NCBI GenBank assembly: GCA_024762655.1
Contig: JANTHB010000026.1
Span: 1-41,887 of the forward strand
DNA length: 41,887 bases
Reading direction: 5' to 3'
Source of the DNA: Bacteroidales bacterium
GTDB lineage: Bacteria; Bacteroidota; Bacteroidia; Bacteroidales; VadinHA17
The position numbers were made by a program, and so were the translations under genes. Numbering within the stretch: the stretch's first letter is position 1; the number at the start of each line of letters is the position of its first letter. The notes below the pieces were generated by a model that saw only the letters and a list, made by a program, of their open reading frames with translations, was not told the DNA's origin and ran no database searches. Of this stretch, positions 16,894-25,408 are shown piece by piece.

Positions 16894-18180
16894 ATGATCT
16901 ATTTTGAAGCCGGTTCTGAAAAAACCGTTTTAAGCCCTGATGATCTCAGGAAAGGTCTCTATGAAGCGTTGGACAAGGCCGGCAGGTTTCACAAGGTACT
17001 GGCCATCCCGCCCGACATGACACGTTTCCATTCTCGTGCCGGCGAGCTCACCCGCTATGCCCGGGAATATTTCGGCCGGGCTCTCACCGACATCCTCCCG
17101 GCACTGGGCACCCACACGCCTATGACGCCGGAACAGATCAAAGCGATGTTCGGGGATGTCCCGCTCTCCCTGTTCCGCGAACACAACTGGCGCAGGGATG
17201 TCATTACCCTGGGCCAGGTTCCCGGGGATTATATCCGTGAGATCACCCGTGGAAAACTCTCCTTCGACTGGCCGGCCCAGGTGAACCGTCTTCTGAAGGA
17301 AGGAGGGCACGACCTGATTCTTTCTCCCGGGCAGGTGGTGCCCCACGAAGTGATCGGCATGGCCAACTACAATAAAAATATTTTTGTGGGTACAGGGGGA
17401 TATGAAGGAATCAACAAAAGCCATTTTCTGGGTGCTGTCTATGGCATGGAGCGGATCATGGGACGGGCTGACAATCCGGTGAGAGCCGTACTGAACAAAG
17501 CTTCTGAGATGTTTGGTTCCCTGTTGCCTCCGGTATTGTATGTTCTCACCGTGATCGGCAGGGACGAGAAAGACCGGCTGGTTACGCGCGGTTTGTTTAT
17601 TGGCAATGATGACGAGACCTTTTACCGGGCTGCAGAGCTTTCTGCCAGCGTCAATATTAAACTTCTTGACAAGCCGCTGAAAAAGGTGATTGTATATCTG
17701 GATCCTCAGGAATATAAAAGCACCTGGCTGGGCAACAAAGCCATCTACCGCACACGCATGGCCCTGGCTGATGACGGGGAGCTGATCATTCTGGCTCCCG
17801 GAGTGCGGGAGTTCGGCGAGGACAGGGAGATAGACCGGTTGATACGCAAATACGGTTATTTCGGTACGGACATTACCCTGAACCAGGTGGAAAACAACCG
17901 TGACCTGGCTGACAATCTGGCTGCTGCCGCCCACCTGATTCACGGATCCTCCGAAGGAAGATTTCACATCACATACTGTCCCGGGCACCTCACCAGAGAA
18001 GAGGTGGAACGTGCAGGTTTCCGCTATGGCAACCCTGCTGAGATGGAGAAAAAATATAACATTCATATCCTGAAAGACGGATTCAACAGCCTCCCCCACG
18101 GGGAGGAGATATTTTTTATTTCCAATCCGGCCCTGGGATTATGGGCTGAAAAAGAGAAATTTCTAAACCCATCCCTATGA
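16894..18180 (+). CDS. LarA-family (DUF2088/lactate racemase-like) nickel-pincer racemase/epimerase homolog
   Basis: ORF 16864..18180; likely start ATG at 16894 (MIYFEAGSEKTV). LAIPPDMTRFHSRAGEL, LPALGTHTPMTPEQI, GTGGYEGINKSHFLG (candidate cofactor lysine in KSxxxG). Confidence 0.85.
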   Translation: MIYFEAGSEKTVLSPDDLRKGLYEALDKAGRFHKVLAIPPDMTRFHSRAGELTRYAREYFGRALTDILPALGTHTPMTPEQIKAMFGDVPLSLFREHNWRRDVITLGQVPGDYIREITRGKLSFDWPAQVNRLLKEGGHDLILSPGQVVPHEVIGMANYNKNIFVGTGGYEGINKSHFLGAVYGMERIMGRADNPVRAVLNKASEMFGSLLPPVLYVLTVIGRDEKDRLVTRGLFIGNDDETFYRAAELSASVNIKLLDKPLKKVIVYLDPQEYKSTWLGNKAIYRTRMALADDGELIILAPGVREFGEDREIDRLIRKYGYFGTDITLNQVENNRDLADNLAAAAHLIHGSSEGRFHITYCPGHLTREEVERAGFRYGNPAEMEKKYNIHILKDGFNSLPHGEEIFFISNPALGLWAEKEKFLNPSL

Positions 18181-19175
18181 AACAGATCAACTGGGGTATC
18201 ATTGGTTGCGGCAAAGTAACCGAGAAAAAGAGCGGGCCTGCCTTCAACAAGGTGGAAGGCTCCCGGCTGGTCGCTGTGATGCGGCGTACGGCAAAGCTGG
18301 CCGAAGGCTATGCCCGGCATTATGGAGTACCTAAATGGTATGACAAGGCCTCTGACCTGATCCGTGATCCGGAGGTCCATGCCGTGTATATTGCTACGCC
18401 TCCGTCAACGCATGCGCAGTATGCCATCGAAGCTATGCGGGCTGGTAAACCGGTATATGTCGAAAAACCCATGGCCCGTACCTATAAGGAATGTCTGGAA
18501 ATGAACCGTGTCTCGGCAGAGACCGGTATGCCGCTCTTTGTGGCCTACTATCGCCGGCGACTGCCGGGGTTCCTGAAAATCAAGGAATGGCTGGAAACCG
18601 GAAAGATAGGCACCCCCAGACTGGTATCCCTGCATCTGTTGTTGCCTCCCCGCCGGGAGGACCTGGACCGTCACAACCCCCCCTGGCGCGTGATCCCTGA
18701 GGTATCGGGCGCCGGCTATTTCTATGACCTGGCTTCTCACCAGTTCGATATTCTGGATTATTTTTTCGGTCCCGTAAAAAAGACGCAATCGGTGGTCACC
18801 AATATGGCCGGATTGTACGAAGCAGAAGATACGGTGGTGGCTGATTTTACTTTTGACACAGGGGTCCTGGGCCAGGGTATGTGGCATTTTACCGCCGCCC
18901 CGGAAGACAAGACCGATACCCTGACCATTTACGGGTCGGAAGGATCCATTCATTTTTCCACCTACGAAACCATCCCCGTAAGGCTGATCACCGGAACGGG
19001 TACCACGGAATATCGTTATAAGAATCCGGAGAATATACAGTTCAACCTGATCAAGACCGTAGTGGAAGAGCTGCAGGGAAAAGGCAGGGGATTGTGTCCG
19101 AGTACGGGGGTATCGGCTGCCCGCACCAACCGTGTGCTGGAGGACATAGTCAAAACCTATTATGCAAAAAAATGA
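18177..19175 (+). CDS. Gfo/Idh/MocA-family oxidoreductase
   Basis: INWGIIGCGKVTEKKSGPAFNKVEGSRLVAVM, VYIATPPSTHAQYAIEAMRAGKPVYVEKPMARTYKE. ATGA overlap with the preceding gene. Confidence 0.93.
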   Translation: MKQINWGIIGCGKVTEKKSGPAFNKVEGSRLVAVMRRTAKLAEGYARHYGVPKWYDKASDLIRDPEVHAVYIATPPSTHAQYAIEAMRAGKPVYVEKPMARTYKECLEMNRVSAETGMPLFVAYYRRRLPGFLKIKEWLETGKIGTPRLVSLHLLLPPRREDLDRHNPPWRVIPEVSGAGYFYDLASHQFDILDYFFGPVKKTQSVVTNMAGLYEAEDTVVADFTFDTGVLGQGMWHFTAAPEDKTDTLTIYGSEGSIHFSTYETIPVRLITGTGTTEYRYKNPENIQFNLIKTVVEELQGKGRGLCPSTGVSAARTNRVLEDIVKTYYAKK

Positions 19176-20311
19176 AAGTCATTGCAGACGATAAGATCCC
19201 ATTTTTAAAAGGGGTGTTGGAACCATATGCGGAAGTAAACTATCTGCCCGGGGCAAAGATCAGCCGCCAGGATCTAATGGATGCGGATGCCCTGATTACC
19301 CGCACCCGCACGGTAATAAACAGGGATCTGCTGGAGGGGACCCCGGTCAGGTTCATCGCTACAGCCACCATCGGGTATGATCATATTGACACGGCGTACC
19401 TGGCAGAAAAAGGGATCCGCTGGACCAATGCGCCGGGATGTAACTCCGGCTCGGTGATGCAGTACATCGCAGCCGTTCTGGCCTGGCTGGGACGCAACAG
19501 GGGGATCCGTTTCAGAGACACTACCCTGGGGATCATAGGAGTGGGACATGTAGGCTCAAAAGTTGCACATATGGCCGGCGCGCTGGGGATGAACATCCTG
19601 CTTAATGACCCGCCCCGTCAGCGAAAAGAGGGGCCTGCCGCATTTGTCTCCCTCACCCGGCTTTTACAGGAAGCCGATATTGTCACGTTACATGTACCGC
19701 TGAACAAAACCGGGGAAGACAAAACCCTGGGCATGGTAGACGAGCTTTTTATGAGCCGCCTGAAACCGGGAGCCATCCTGATAAACAGTTCCCGGGGCCC
19801 GGTGGTGGAAGATGCGGTATTGAAAGAAGCCATGCGTTCGGAGCACCTGAAAGGACTGGCACTGGACGTATGGAACCACGAACCGGACATAGATCTTTCT
19901 CTTATGCAAGTTGCCGACATTGCCACACCGCATATTGCCGGGTATTCCGCTGACGGCAAAGCCAACGGCACTTCCATGTCCGTACAGGCTCTCTCCCGCT
20001 TTTTCGGCCTGCCTCTGACCACCTGGTATCCCGACAACATACCCCCGCCGGAAAATCCCGTTATAACCCTGACGGATCATCAGACTGACCTGCAGGAAAT
20101 AATATCAAATGCCATCCTGCACACCTACCCCATAGAAAGGGATGATAATAATCTCAGAAACCAACCCGGACAATTTGAATACCTGCGGGGAAATTATCCT
20201 GTGAGAAGAGAATTTCATAATTATTCTATAGCAATGAAAAAAGAAAATAAGACCTTACACAAAATATTCGAAACCCTGGGTTTTAACGTCATAAAAAATA
20301 AAAAACTATGA
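19172..20311 (+). CDS. pdxB: 4-phosphoerythronate dehydrogenase
   Basis: ORF 19094..20311; likely start 19172 (MKVIADDKIPFLKGVLEPY), ATGA overlap. NAPGCNSGSVMQYI, GIIGVGHVGSKVAHMAGALGMNILLNDPPR, C-terminal FEYLRGNYPVRREF typical of PdxB. Confidence 0.92.
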   Translation: MKVIADDKIPFLKGVLEPYAEVNYLPGAKISRQDLMDADALITRTRTVINRDLLEGTPVRFIATATIGYDHIDTAYLAEKGIRWTNAPGCNSGSVMQYIAAVLAWLGRNRGIRFRDTTLGIIGVGHVGSKVAHMAGALGMNILLNDPPRQRKEGPAAFVSLTRLLQEADIVTLHVPLNKTGEDKTLGMVDELFMSRLKPGAILINSSRGPVVEDAVLKEAMRSEHLKGLALDVWNHEPDIDLSLMQVADIATPHIAGYSADGKANGTSMSVQALSRFFGLPLTTWYPDNIPPPENPVITLTDHQTDLQEIISNAILHTYPIERDDNNLRNQPGQFEYLRGNYPVRREFHNYSIAMKKENKTLHKIFETLGFNVIKNKKL

Positions 20312-21762
20312 AAAAGAAAGCAGATATTGGATTGATTGGTCTTGCCGTTATGGGCGAGAACCTTGTTCTCAATATGGAGAGCAAAGGTTTTACCGTAGCT
20401 GTCTTTAACCGTACCGTGGAGAAGGTGGACAATTTTCTTAACGGCAGAGGGAAAGGAAAGAACTTTATCGGAGCCCATACCCTGGAGGAGCTGGTGGAAT
20501 CGCTGGAGCGTCCTCGCAAAGTGATGATGCTGGTGAAAGCCGGCAAACCGGTGGATGACTTTATTGAAAAGCTGATCCCTCTTCTGGAACCGGGCGATAT
20601 CATCATCGACGGAGGTAATTCCCATTTCCCCGACACCATCCGTCGCACAAAATATGTGGAAAGCAAAGGTCTTTTATACATCGGTACCGGGGTGTCGGGA
20701 GGTGAAGAAGGTGCGCTGACCGGGCCTTCCCTGATGCCGGGCGGGTCCAGGGAAGCCTGGCCCCACGTTAAAGACATATTCCAGAAGATCAGCGCCAAAG
20801 TGGAAGACGGCACCCCCTGTGCCGATTGGGTAGGCGATAACGGGGCAGGTCATTTCGTCAAGATGGTACACAACGGCATCGAATACGGAGACATGCAGTT
20901 GATATCGGAAGCCTATTTTATCATGAAAAAACTGCTGGGGATGACCCCGGATGAGATGCATGAGGTCTTTGCCGAATGGAACCAGGGAGAGCTGGACAGT
21001 TATCTTATCGGCATCACTGCAGATATTATGGCTTTTAAGGATCAGGACGGTGAGCCGCTGGTGGAAAAGATTCTGGATGCAGCAGGACAAAAAGGCACCG
21101 GCAAATGGACCGGCATCGCCGCCCTCGATGAAGGCGTGCCCCTGACCCTGATCGTTGAGTCGGTATTTGCCCGGGCTCTCTCGGCACAGAAGGAAGAAAG
21201 GGTAGCTGCCTCCAAAGAACTGCAGGGGCCGCAACCTGCTTTTGAAGGAGATAAGAAAGCTTTTATCGAAGAGCTGCGCAAAGCTTTATACGCTTCCAAG
21301 ATCATCTCTTACGCCCAGGGGTACACCCTGATGCGTGATGCTGCCAAAACCTATGGCTGGGATCTTGATTTCGGACGCATCGCCCAGTTATGGAGAGGAG
21401 GATGTATTATCCGTTCCGCTTTCCTTGATAAAATCTTTGAGGCCTACCGCAATAATCCGGGCCTGGCCAATTTGATCCTCGATCCATATTTCAAATCCAT
21501 CGTCGAAGGAGCCCAGACGAGCTGGCGCAAAGTGGTGAGTATGGCTCTGCTTAACGGTCTGCCCGTTCCTTCCATGGCCGCTGCCCTTACTTATTTCGAC
21601 GGGTATCGTACCGATCGTCTGCCGGCCAACCTGCTACAGGCACAGCGCGACTATTTCGGCGCACACACGTACGAACGCTTAGACAGGCCACGGGGTGAGT
21701 TCTTCCACACCAACTGGACGGGCCACGGAGGAGATACCGCTTCAACAACCTATACTGCATAG
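20308..21762 (+). CDS. gnd: 6-phosphogluconate dehydrogenase, decarboxylating
   Basis: IGLIGLAVMGENLVLNMESKGFTVAVFNRT, IIDGGNSHFPDTIRR, GTGVSGGEEGALTGPSLMPGG, VHNGIEYGDMQLI; ATGA overlap with pdxB. Confidence 0.97.
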   Translation: MKKKADIGLIGLAVMGENLVLNMESKGFTVAVFNRTVEKVDNFLNGRGKGKNFIGAHTLEELVESLERPRKVMMLVKAGKPVDDFIEKLIPLLEPGDIIIDGGNSHFPDTIRRTKYVESKGLLYIGTGVSGGEEGALTGPSLMPGGSREAWPHVKDIFQKISAKVEDGTPCADWVGDNGAGHFVKMVHNGIEYGDMQLISEAYFIMKKLLGMTPDEMHEVFAEWNQGELDSYLIGITADIMAFKDQDGEPLVEKILDAAGQKGTGKWTGIAALDEGVPLTLIVESVFARALSAQKEERVAASKELQGPQPAFEGDKKAFIEELRKALYASKIISYAQGYTLMRDAAKTYGWDLDFGRIAQLWRGGCIIRSAFLDKIFEAYRNNPGLANLILDPYFKSIVEGAQTSWRKVVSMALLNGLPVPSMAAALTYFDGYRTDRLPANLLQAQRDYFGAHTYERLDRPRGEFFHTNWTGHGGDTASTTYTA

Positions 21763-21770
21763 CTACCTGC

Positions 21771-21799
21771 CTCTCCCTCTCCCCATGGAGCAGGGAGGG
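21771..21799. repeat. Intercistronic hairpin CTCTCCCTCTCC-ccat-GGAG(c)AGGGAGGG
   Basis: About 12-bp stem with one bulged C and one T.G wobble between gnd and uxaC. Confidence 0.55.
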
Positions 21800-21830
21800 G
21801 ATTTAATCTCTAAAACAAAACGCATTGATC

Positions 21831-23231
21831 ATGAAATCATTTCTTGACGAGAATTTTCTATTACAGAATAAAACGGCTGAACGGTTATATCATGACTATG
21901 CCGAGTCGCAGCCTGTCATTGACTACCACTGTCACCTGCCGGTAAAGGACATTGCCGAAGATCATCGTTTCCGGGATCTGCAGGAGATCTGGCTGGCAGG
22001 AGATCACTACAAATGGAGGGCTATGCGCACCAACGGGGTGGATGAAAGATTCTGCACCGGGGAGGCTTCGCCCTGGGAGAAGTTTGAAAAGTGGGCAGAA
22101 ACAGTACCTCACACCTTACGTAACCCTTTGTATCACTGGACACACCTGGAATTAAAAAGATATTTCGGGATCACGGACCTGCTCAACCCGGATACGGCAA
22201 AAAAAATATGGGATATTGCCAACAGTAAACTGCAACAACCGGACTACTCCTGCCGGAACCTTCTGACAAAAATGAACGTGGAGGTGGTGTGTACTACCGA
22301 TGACCCGGCAGACTCTCTGGAATATCATGAAAAGCTATGGACAGACTTTCACAGGGTTAAGGTTTATCCGGCTTTCCGTCCCGACAAAGCCATGGCCGTC
22401 GAAGATCCGGAATCCTACAATGCCTATCTCAATAAACTGGCTGAGGCTGCGAATACGGAGATCTCCGGCTACCGGGATCTGCTGGAAGCACTCAGCAGAA
22501 GACATGACTTTTTCAACGAGCGGGGTTGCCGTCTCTCCGATCACGGGATAGACACGTTCTATGCCGAAGAATATACGGAAAAGGAAGTGGACAAAATCTT
22601 CCTGAAAGTCCGCAAAGGGGAAAAAGTGTCTTTATCAGAAGCAGGAAAGATCAAAACCGCGTTATTGACAGCTTTTGCGGAGATGGACTACGAGAAGGGC
22701 TGGGTACAACAGTACCATTACGGGGCCATGCGCAACAACAACACCCTGATGTATAAGAAACTGGGGCCGGATACGGGATTTGACTCCATCGATGATCTGC
22801 CGGTGGCAAGAAAGATGAGCCGTTTTCTGGACCGTCTCGCCAGTCGTGAAAAACTGACCAGGACCATCCTGTACAATCTGAATCCGGCTGACAATGAGCT
22901 GGTAGCCACTATGGCAGGCAATTTCCAGGACGGCAGTGTGCCGGGGAAGATTCAGTTTGGCGCTGCCTGGTGGTTTCTCGATCAGAAAGAGGGCATGGAG
23001 AGACAACTCAACACCCTCTCGTCGCTGGGTCTTCTCAGTCGTTTCGTAGGTATGCTCACCGATTCCAGAAGTTTCATGTCTTATCCCCGTCACGAATACT
23101 TCAGGCGTATTCTTTGCAATCTGGTAGGCGAAGATGTAGAAAAGGGTCTTTTGCCGGCCGATTATTCCCTGCTGGGACCGATGATCAAAAATATTTGCTA
23201 CAATAATGCAAAAGAATATTTCAACTTTTAA
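21831..23231 (+). CDS. uxaC: Glucuronate (uronate) isomerase
   Basis: MKSFLDENFLLQNKTAERLYHDYAESQPVIDYHCHLPVKDIAEDHRF, WRAMRTNGV, GAMRNNNTLMYKKLGPDTGFDSI, AWWFLDQKEGMERQLNTLSSLGLLSRFVGMLTDSRSFMSYPRHEYFRRILC. Confidence 0.97.
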   Translation: MKSFLDENFLLQNKTAERLYHDYAESQPVIDYHCHLPVKDIAEDHRFRDLQEIWLAGDHYKWRAMRTNGVDERFCTGEASPWEKFEKWAETVPHTLRNPLYHWTHLELKRYFGITDLLNPDTAKKIWDIANSKLQQPDYSCRNLLTKMNVEVVCTTDDPADSLEYHEKLWTDFHRVKVYPAFRPDKAMAVEDPESYNAYLNKLAEAANTEISGYRDLLEALSRRHDFFNERGCRLSDHGIDTFYAEEYTEKEVDKIFLKVRKGEKVSLSEAGKIKTALLTAFAEMDYEKGWVQQYHYGAMRNNNTLMYKKLGPDTGFDSIDDLPVARKMSRFLDRLASREKLTRTILYNLNPADNELVATMAGNFQDGSVPGKIQFGAAWWFLDQKEGMERQLNTLSSLGLLSRFVGMLTDSRSFMSYPRHEYFRRILCNLVGEDVEKGLLPADYSLLGPMIKNICYNNAKEYFNF

Positions 23232-23240
23232 AAAACTGTG

Positions 23241-23248
23241 TATTTTTG
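23241..23248 (+). promoter_or_regulatory. Candidate -7 box TATTTTTG upstream of transketolase
   Basis: Matches TAnnTTTG, 56 bp upstream of the tkt start. Confidence 0.35.
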
Positions 23249-23303
23249 GGGTGGTTTAATCCTTCCCTTATTTTTCATTTTTCAAATAAAATAATCATTC
23301 ATT

Positions 23304-25337
23304 ATGGACACAATCGCCAAACGGGCTGCCGACAACATCAGGATCCTGTCTGCCGCCATGGTTGAGAAAGCCCAGTCGGGCCATCCCGGCGGAGCTATGG
23401 GTGGGGCTGATTTCATACATATCCTCTATTCCGAGTTTCTGAACCTTGATCCTTCGGATATGATCTGGACCAACCGGGACCGTTTTTTCCTGGATCCCGG
23501 TCATATGTCCCCCATGCTCTACTCCGAACTTACCCTGACGGGACATTTCTCGCTGGAAGATCTGAAAAACTTCCGGCAATGGGGCAGTCCCACGCCGGGA
23601 CATCCGGAGAAAGATCCCAGGAGGGGTATTGAGAACACCTCCGGGCCGCTGGGGCAGGGTCATGCTATGGCTGTAGGAGCTGCCATAGCCGAGCGTTTTC
23701 TGGAAGCCCGTTTCGGCAACTGGATGGCACACAAGATTTATACCTATATCTCCGACGGGGGTATCCAGGAAGAGATTTCACAGGGAGCAGGCCGCCTGGC
23801 CGGGCATCTGGGACTCGGCAATCTCATTATGTTCTATGACTCCAATGATATACAGCTCTCTTCCGAGACCAGCGATGTGACCTCCGAAAATACAGCCATG
23901 AAATATGAAGCCTGGGGATGGCATGTACAGTCCATCATCGGGAACGATCATGATGCGATCCGGAAAGCTTTGCGTGAAGCACAGAAAGTAACGGACAGGC
24001 CTTCCCTGATCATCGGGAAGACAGTTATGGGCAAAGGGGCCGTAGATGAAGACGGGAACAGTTTTGAACGCCAGGTATCCACGCATGGTATGCCGCTGAG
24101 CAAAGCAGGTGCCGACTTCAAAAAGACCGTGGAGAATCTGGGGGGAGACCCCGACAACCCGTTCATGATTTTTCCGGAGGTATCGGAATTCTACAGCAAA
24201 GTGCTGAAAGAAAAACGGGAGTATGCCGAATGGAAAAAAGAAGAACAGGCCCGGTGGGAAAAAGCCAATCCGGAACTGTCGGAGCAATGGAACCGTTATT
24301 TTTCAGGGACTCTCCCCAAACTGGACTTCAGCGAGATCAGCCAGAAAGAGAACATTGCCACCCGGGCTGCTTCGGGAACGGTACTGGGCTGGCTGGCCGA
24401 CAAGGTCGATAATCTCCTCGTTACCTCTGCCGATCTTTCCAACAGTGACAAAACGGATGCTTTTCTGAAAAAAACCAAAATACTGAAACGCGGGGATTTC
24501 TCCGGCTCTTTTCTTCAGGCCGGCGTTTCCGAGCTGACCATGGCCGCTGTGGCCAACGGCATCGCACTACACGGAGGGATCATCCCGGTCACCGGAACGT
24601 TTTTCGTCTTTTCCGATTACATGAAGCCTGCGGTACGTATGGCTGCCCTGATGGAGTTACCGGTAAAATATGTTTGGACCCATGATGCTTTCCGTGTTGG
24701 AGAAGACGGGCCTACACACCAGCCGGTAGAGCAGGAAGCCCAGATCAGGTTACTGGAGCAGTTAAAGAATCATTCTCACAGGGATTCTTTGCTGGTGCTG
24801 CGTCCTGCTGACGCCCAGGAAACCACCGTAGCCTGGAAACTGGCATTGGAAAACCGGAATGCACCTACGGCACTCATTCTTTCCCGCCAGGGCATCAAAG
24901 ACCTTCCTGCCACCACTTCCCGGTTTCAGGAAGCCCTCCGGGCCGGCAAAGGAGCCTACATTATTTCCAGGGATCCCGGTAAACCTGACGTAGTACTCGT
25001 CGCCAACGGATCCGAGGTCTCCACGCTGGTGGAGAGTGCGGAGATCCTCAGAAAGGAGAAAAGCCTTTCCGTGCAGATCGTATCAGCCATATCCGAAGGC
25101 CTTTTCAGACAACAGCCTGAAGAGTACCGCCGGGAAGTATTGCCTGAAGAGATCCCGACTTTCGGTCTGACAGCAGGACTGCCCAACACGCTGCAAGGTC
25201 TGGTGGGATGCATGGGTTTTGTTTACGGGATGCGTTCCTTCGGATATTCCGCCCCCTATAAGGTACTGGATGAAAAAATGGGATTCACCGGTGAACATAT
25301 TTATGAAGAGATCATCGCATTCCTGGAGATGAAGTAA
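23304..25337 (+). CDS. tkt: Transketolase
   Basis: AAMVEKAQSGHPGGAMGGADFIHILYSEFL, GPLGQGHAMAVGAAIAERFL, THDAFRVGEDGPTHQPVEQ. Confidence 0.97.
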   Translation: MDTIAKRAADNIRILSAAMVEKAQSGHPGGAMGGADFIHILYSEFLNLDPSDMIWTNRDRFFLDPGHMSPMLYSELTLTGHFSLEDLKNFRQWGSPTPGHPEKDPRRGIENTSGPLGQGHAMAVGAAIAERFLEARFGNWMAHKIYTYISDGGIQEEISQGAGRLAGHLGLGNLIMFYDSNDIQLSSETSDVTSENTAMKYEAWGWHVQSIIGNDHDAIRKALREAQKVTDRPSLIIGKTVMGKGAVDEDGNSFERQVSTHGMPLSKAGADFKKTVENLGGDPDNPFMIFPEVSEFYSKVLKEKREYAEWKKEEQARWEKANPELSEQWNRYFSGTLPKLDFSEISQKENIATRAASGTVLGWLADKVDNLLVTSADLSNSDKTDAFLKKTKILKRGDFSGSFLQAGVSELTMAAVANGIALHGGIIPVTGTFFVFSDYMKPAVRMAALMELPVKYVWTHDAFRVGEDGPTHQPVEQEAQIRLLEQLKNHSHRDSLLVLRPADAQETTVAWKLALENRNAPTALILSRQGIKDLPATTSRFQEALRAGKGAYIISRDPGKPDVVLVANGSEVSTLVESAEILRKEKSLSVQIVSAISEGLFRQQPEEYRREVLPEEIPTFGLTAGLPNTLQGLVGCMGFVYGMRSFGYSAPYKVLDEKMGFTGEHIYEEIIAFLEMK

Positions 25338-25351
25338 TAATACATTTTAAT

Positions 25352-25384
25352 AAAAAAGCCCGCTCTGCTGAACGGGCTTTTTTT
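25352..25384. terminator. Bidirectional Rho-independent terminator
   Basis: AAAAAAGCCCG-ctctgctgaa-CGGGCTTTTTTT between convergent tkt (+) and the TlpA-like gene (-). Confidence 0.88.
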
Positions 25385-25408
25385 ATTGTATGGCTGTGGT
25401 ATTGACAA

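Noticed and set aside
16930-18099. 389-aa minus-strand ORF
   Set aside because: Antisense shadow of the LarA-family gene; no recognisable domain and the opposite frame is clearly coding.
23295-23732. 145-aa minus-strand ORF over the transketolase start
   Set aside because: Shadow ORF; the transketolase frame is unambiguous.
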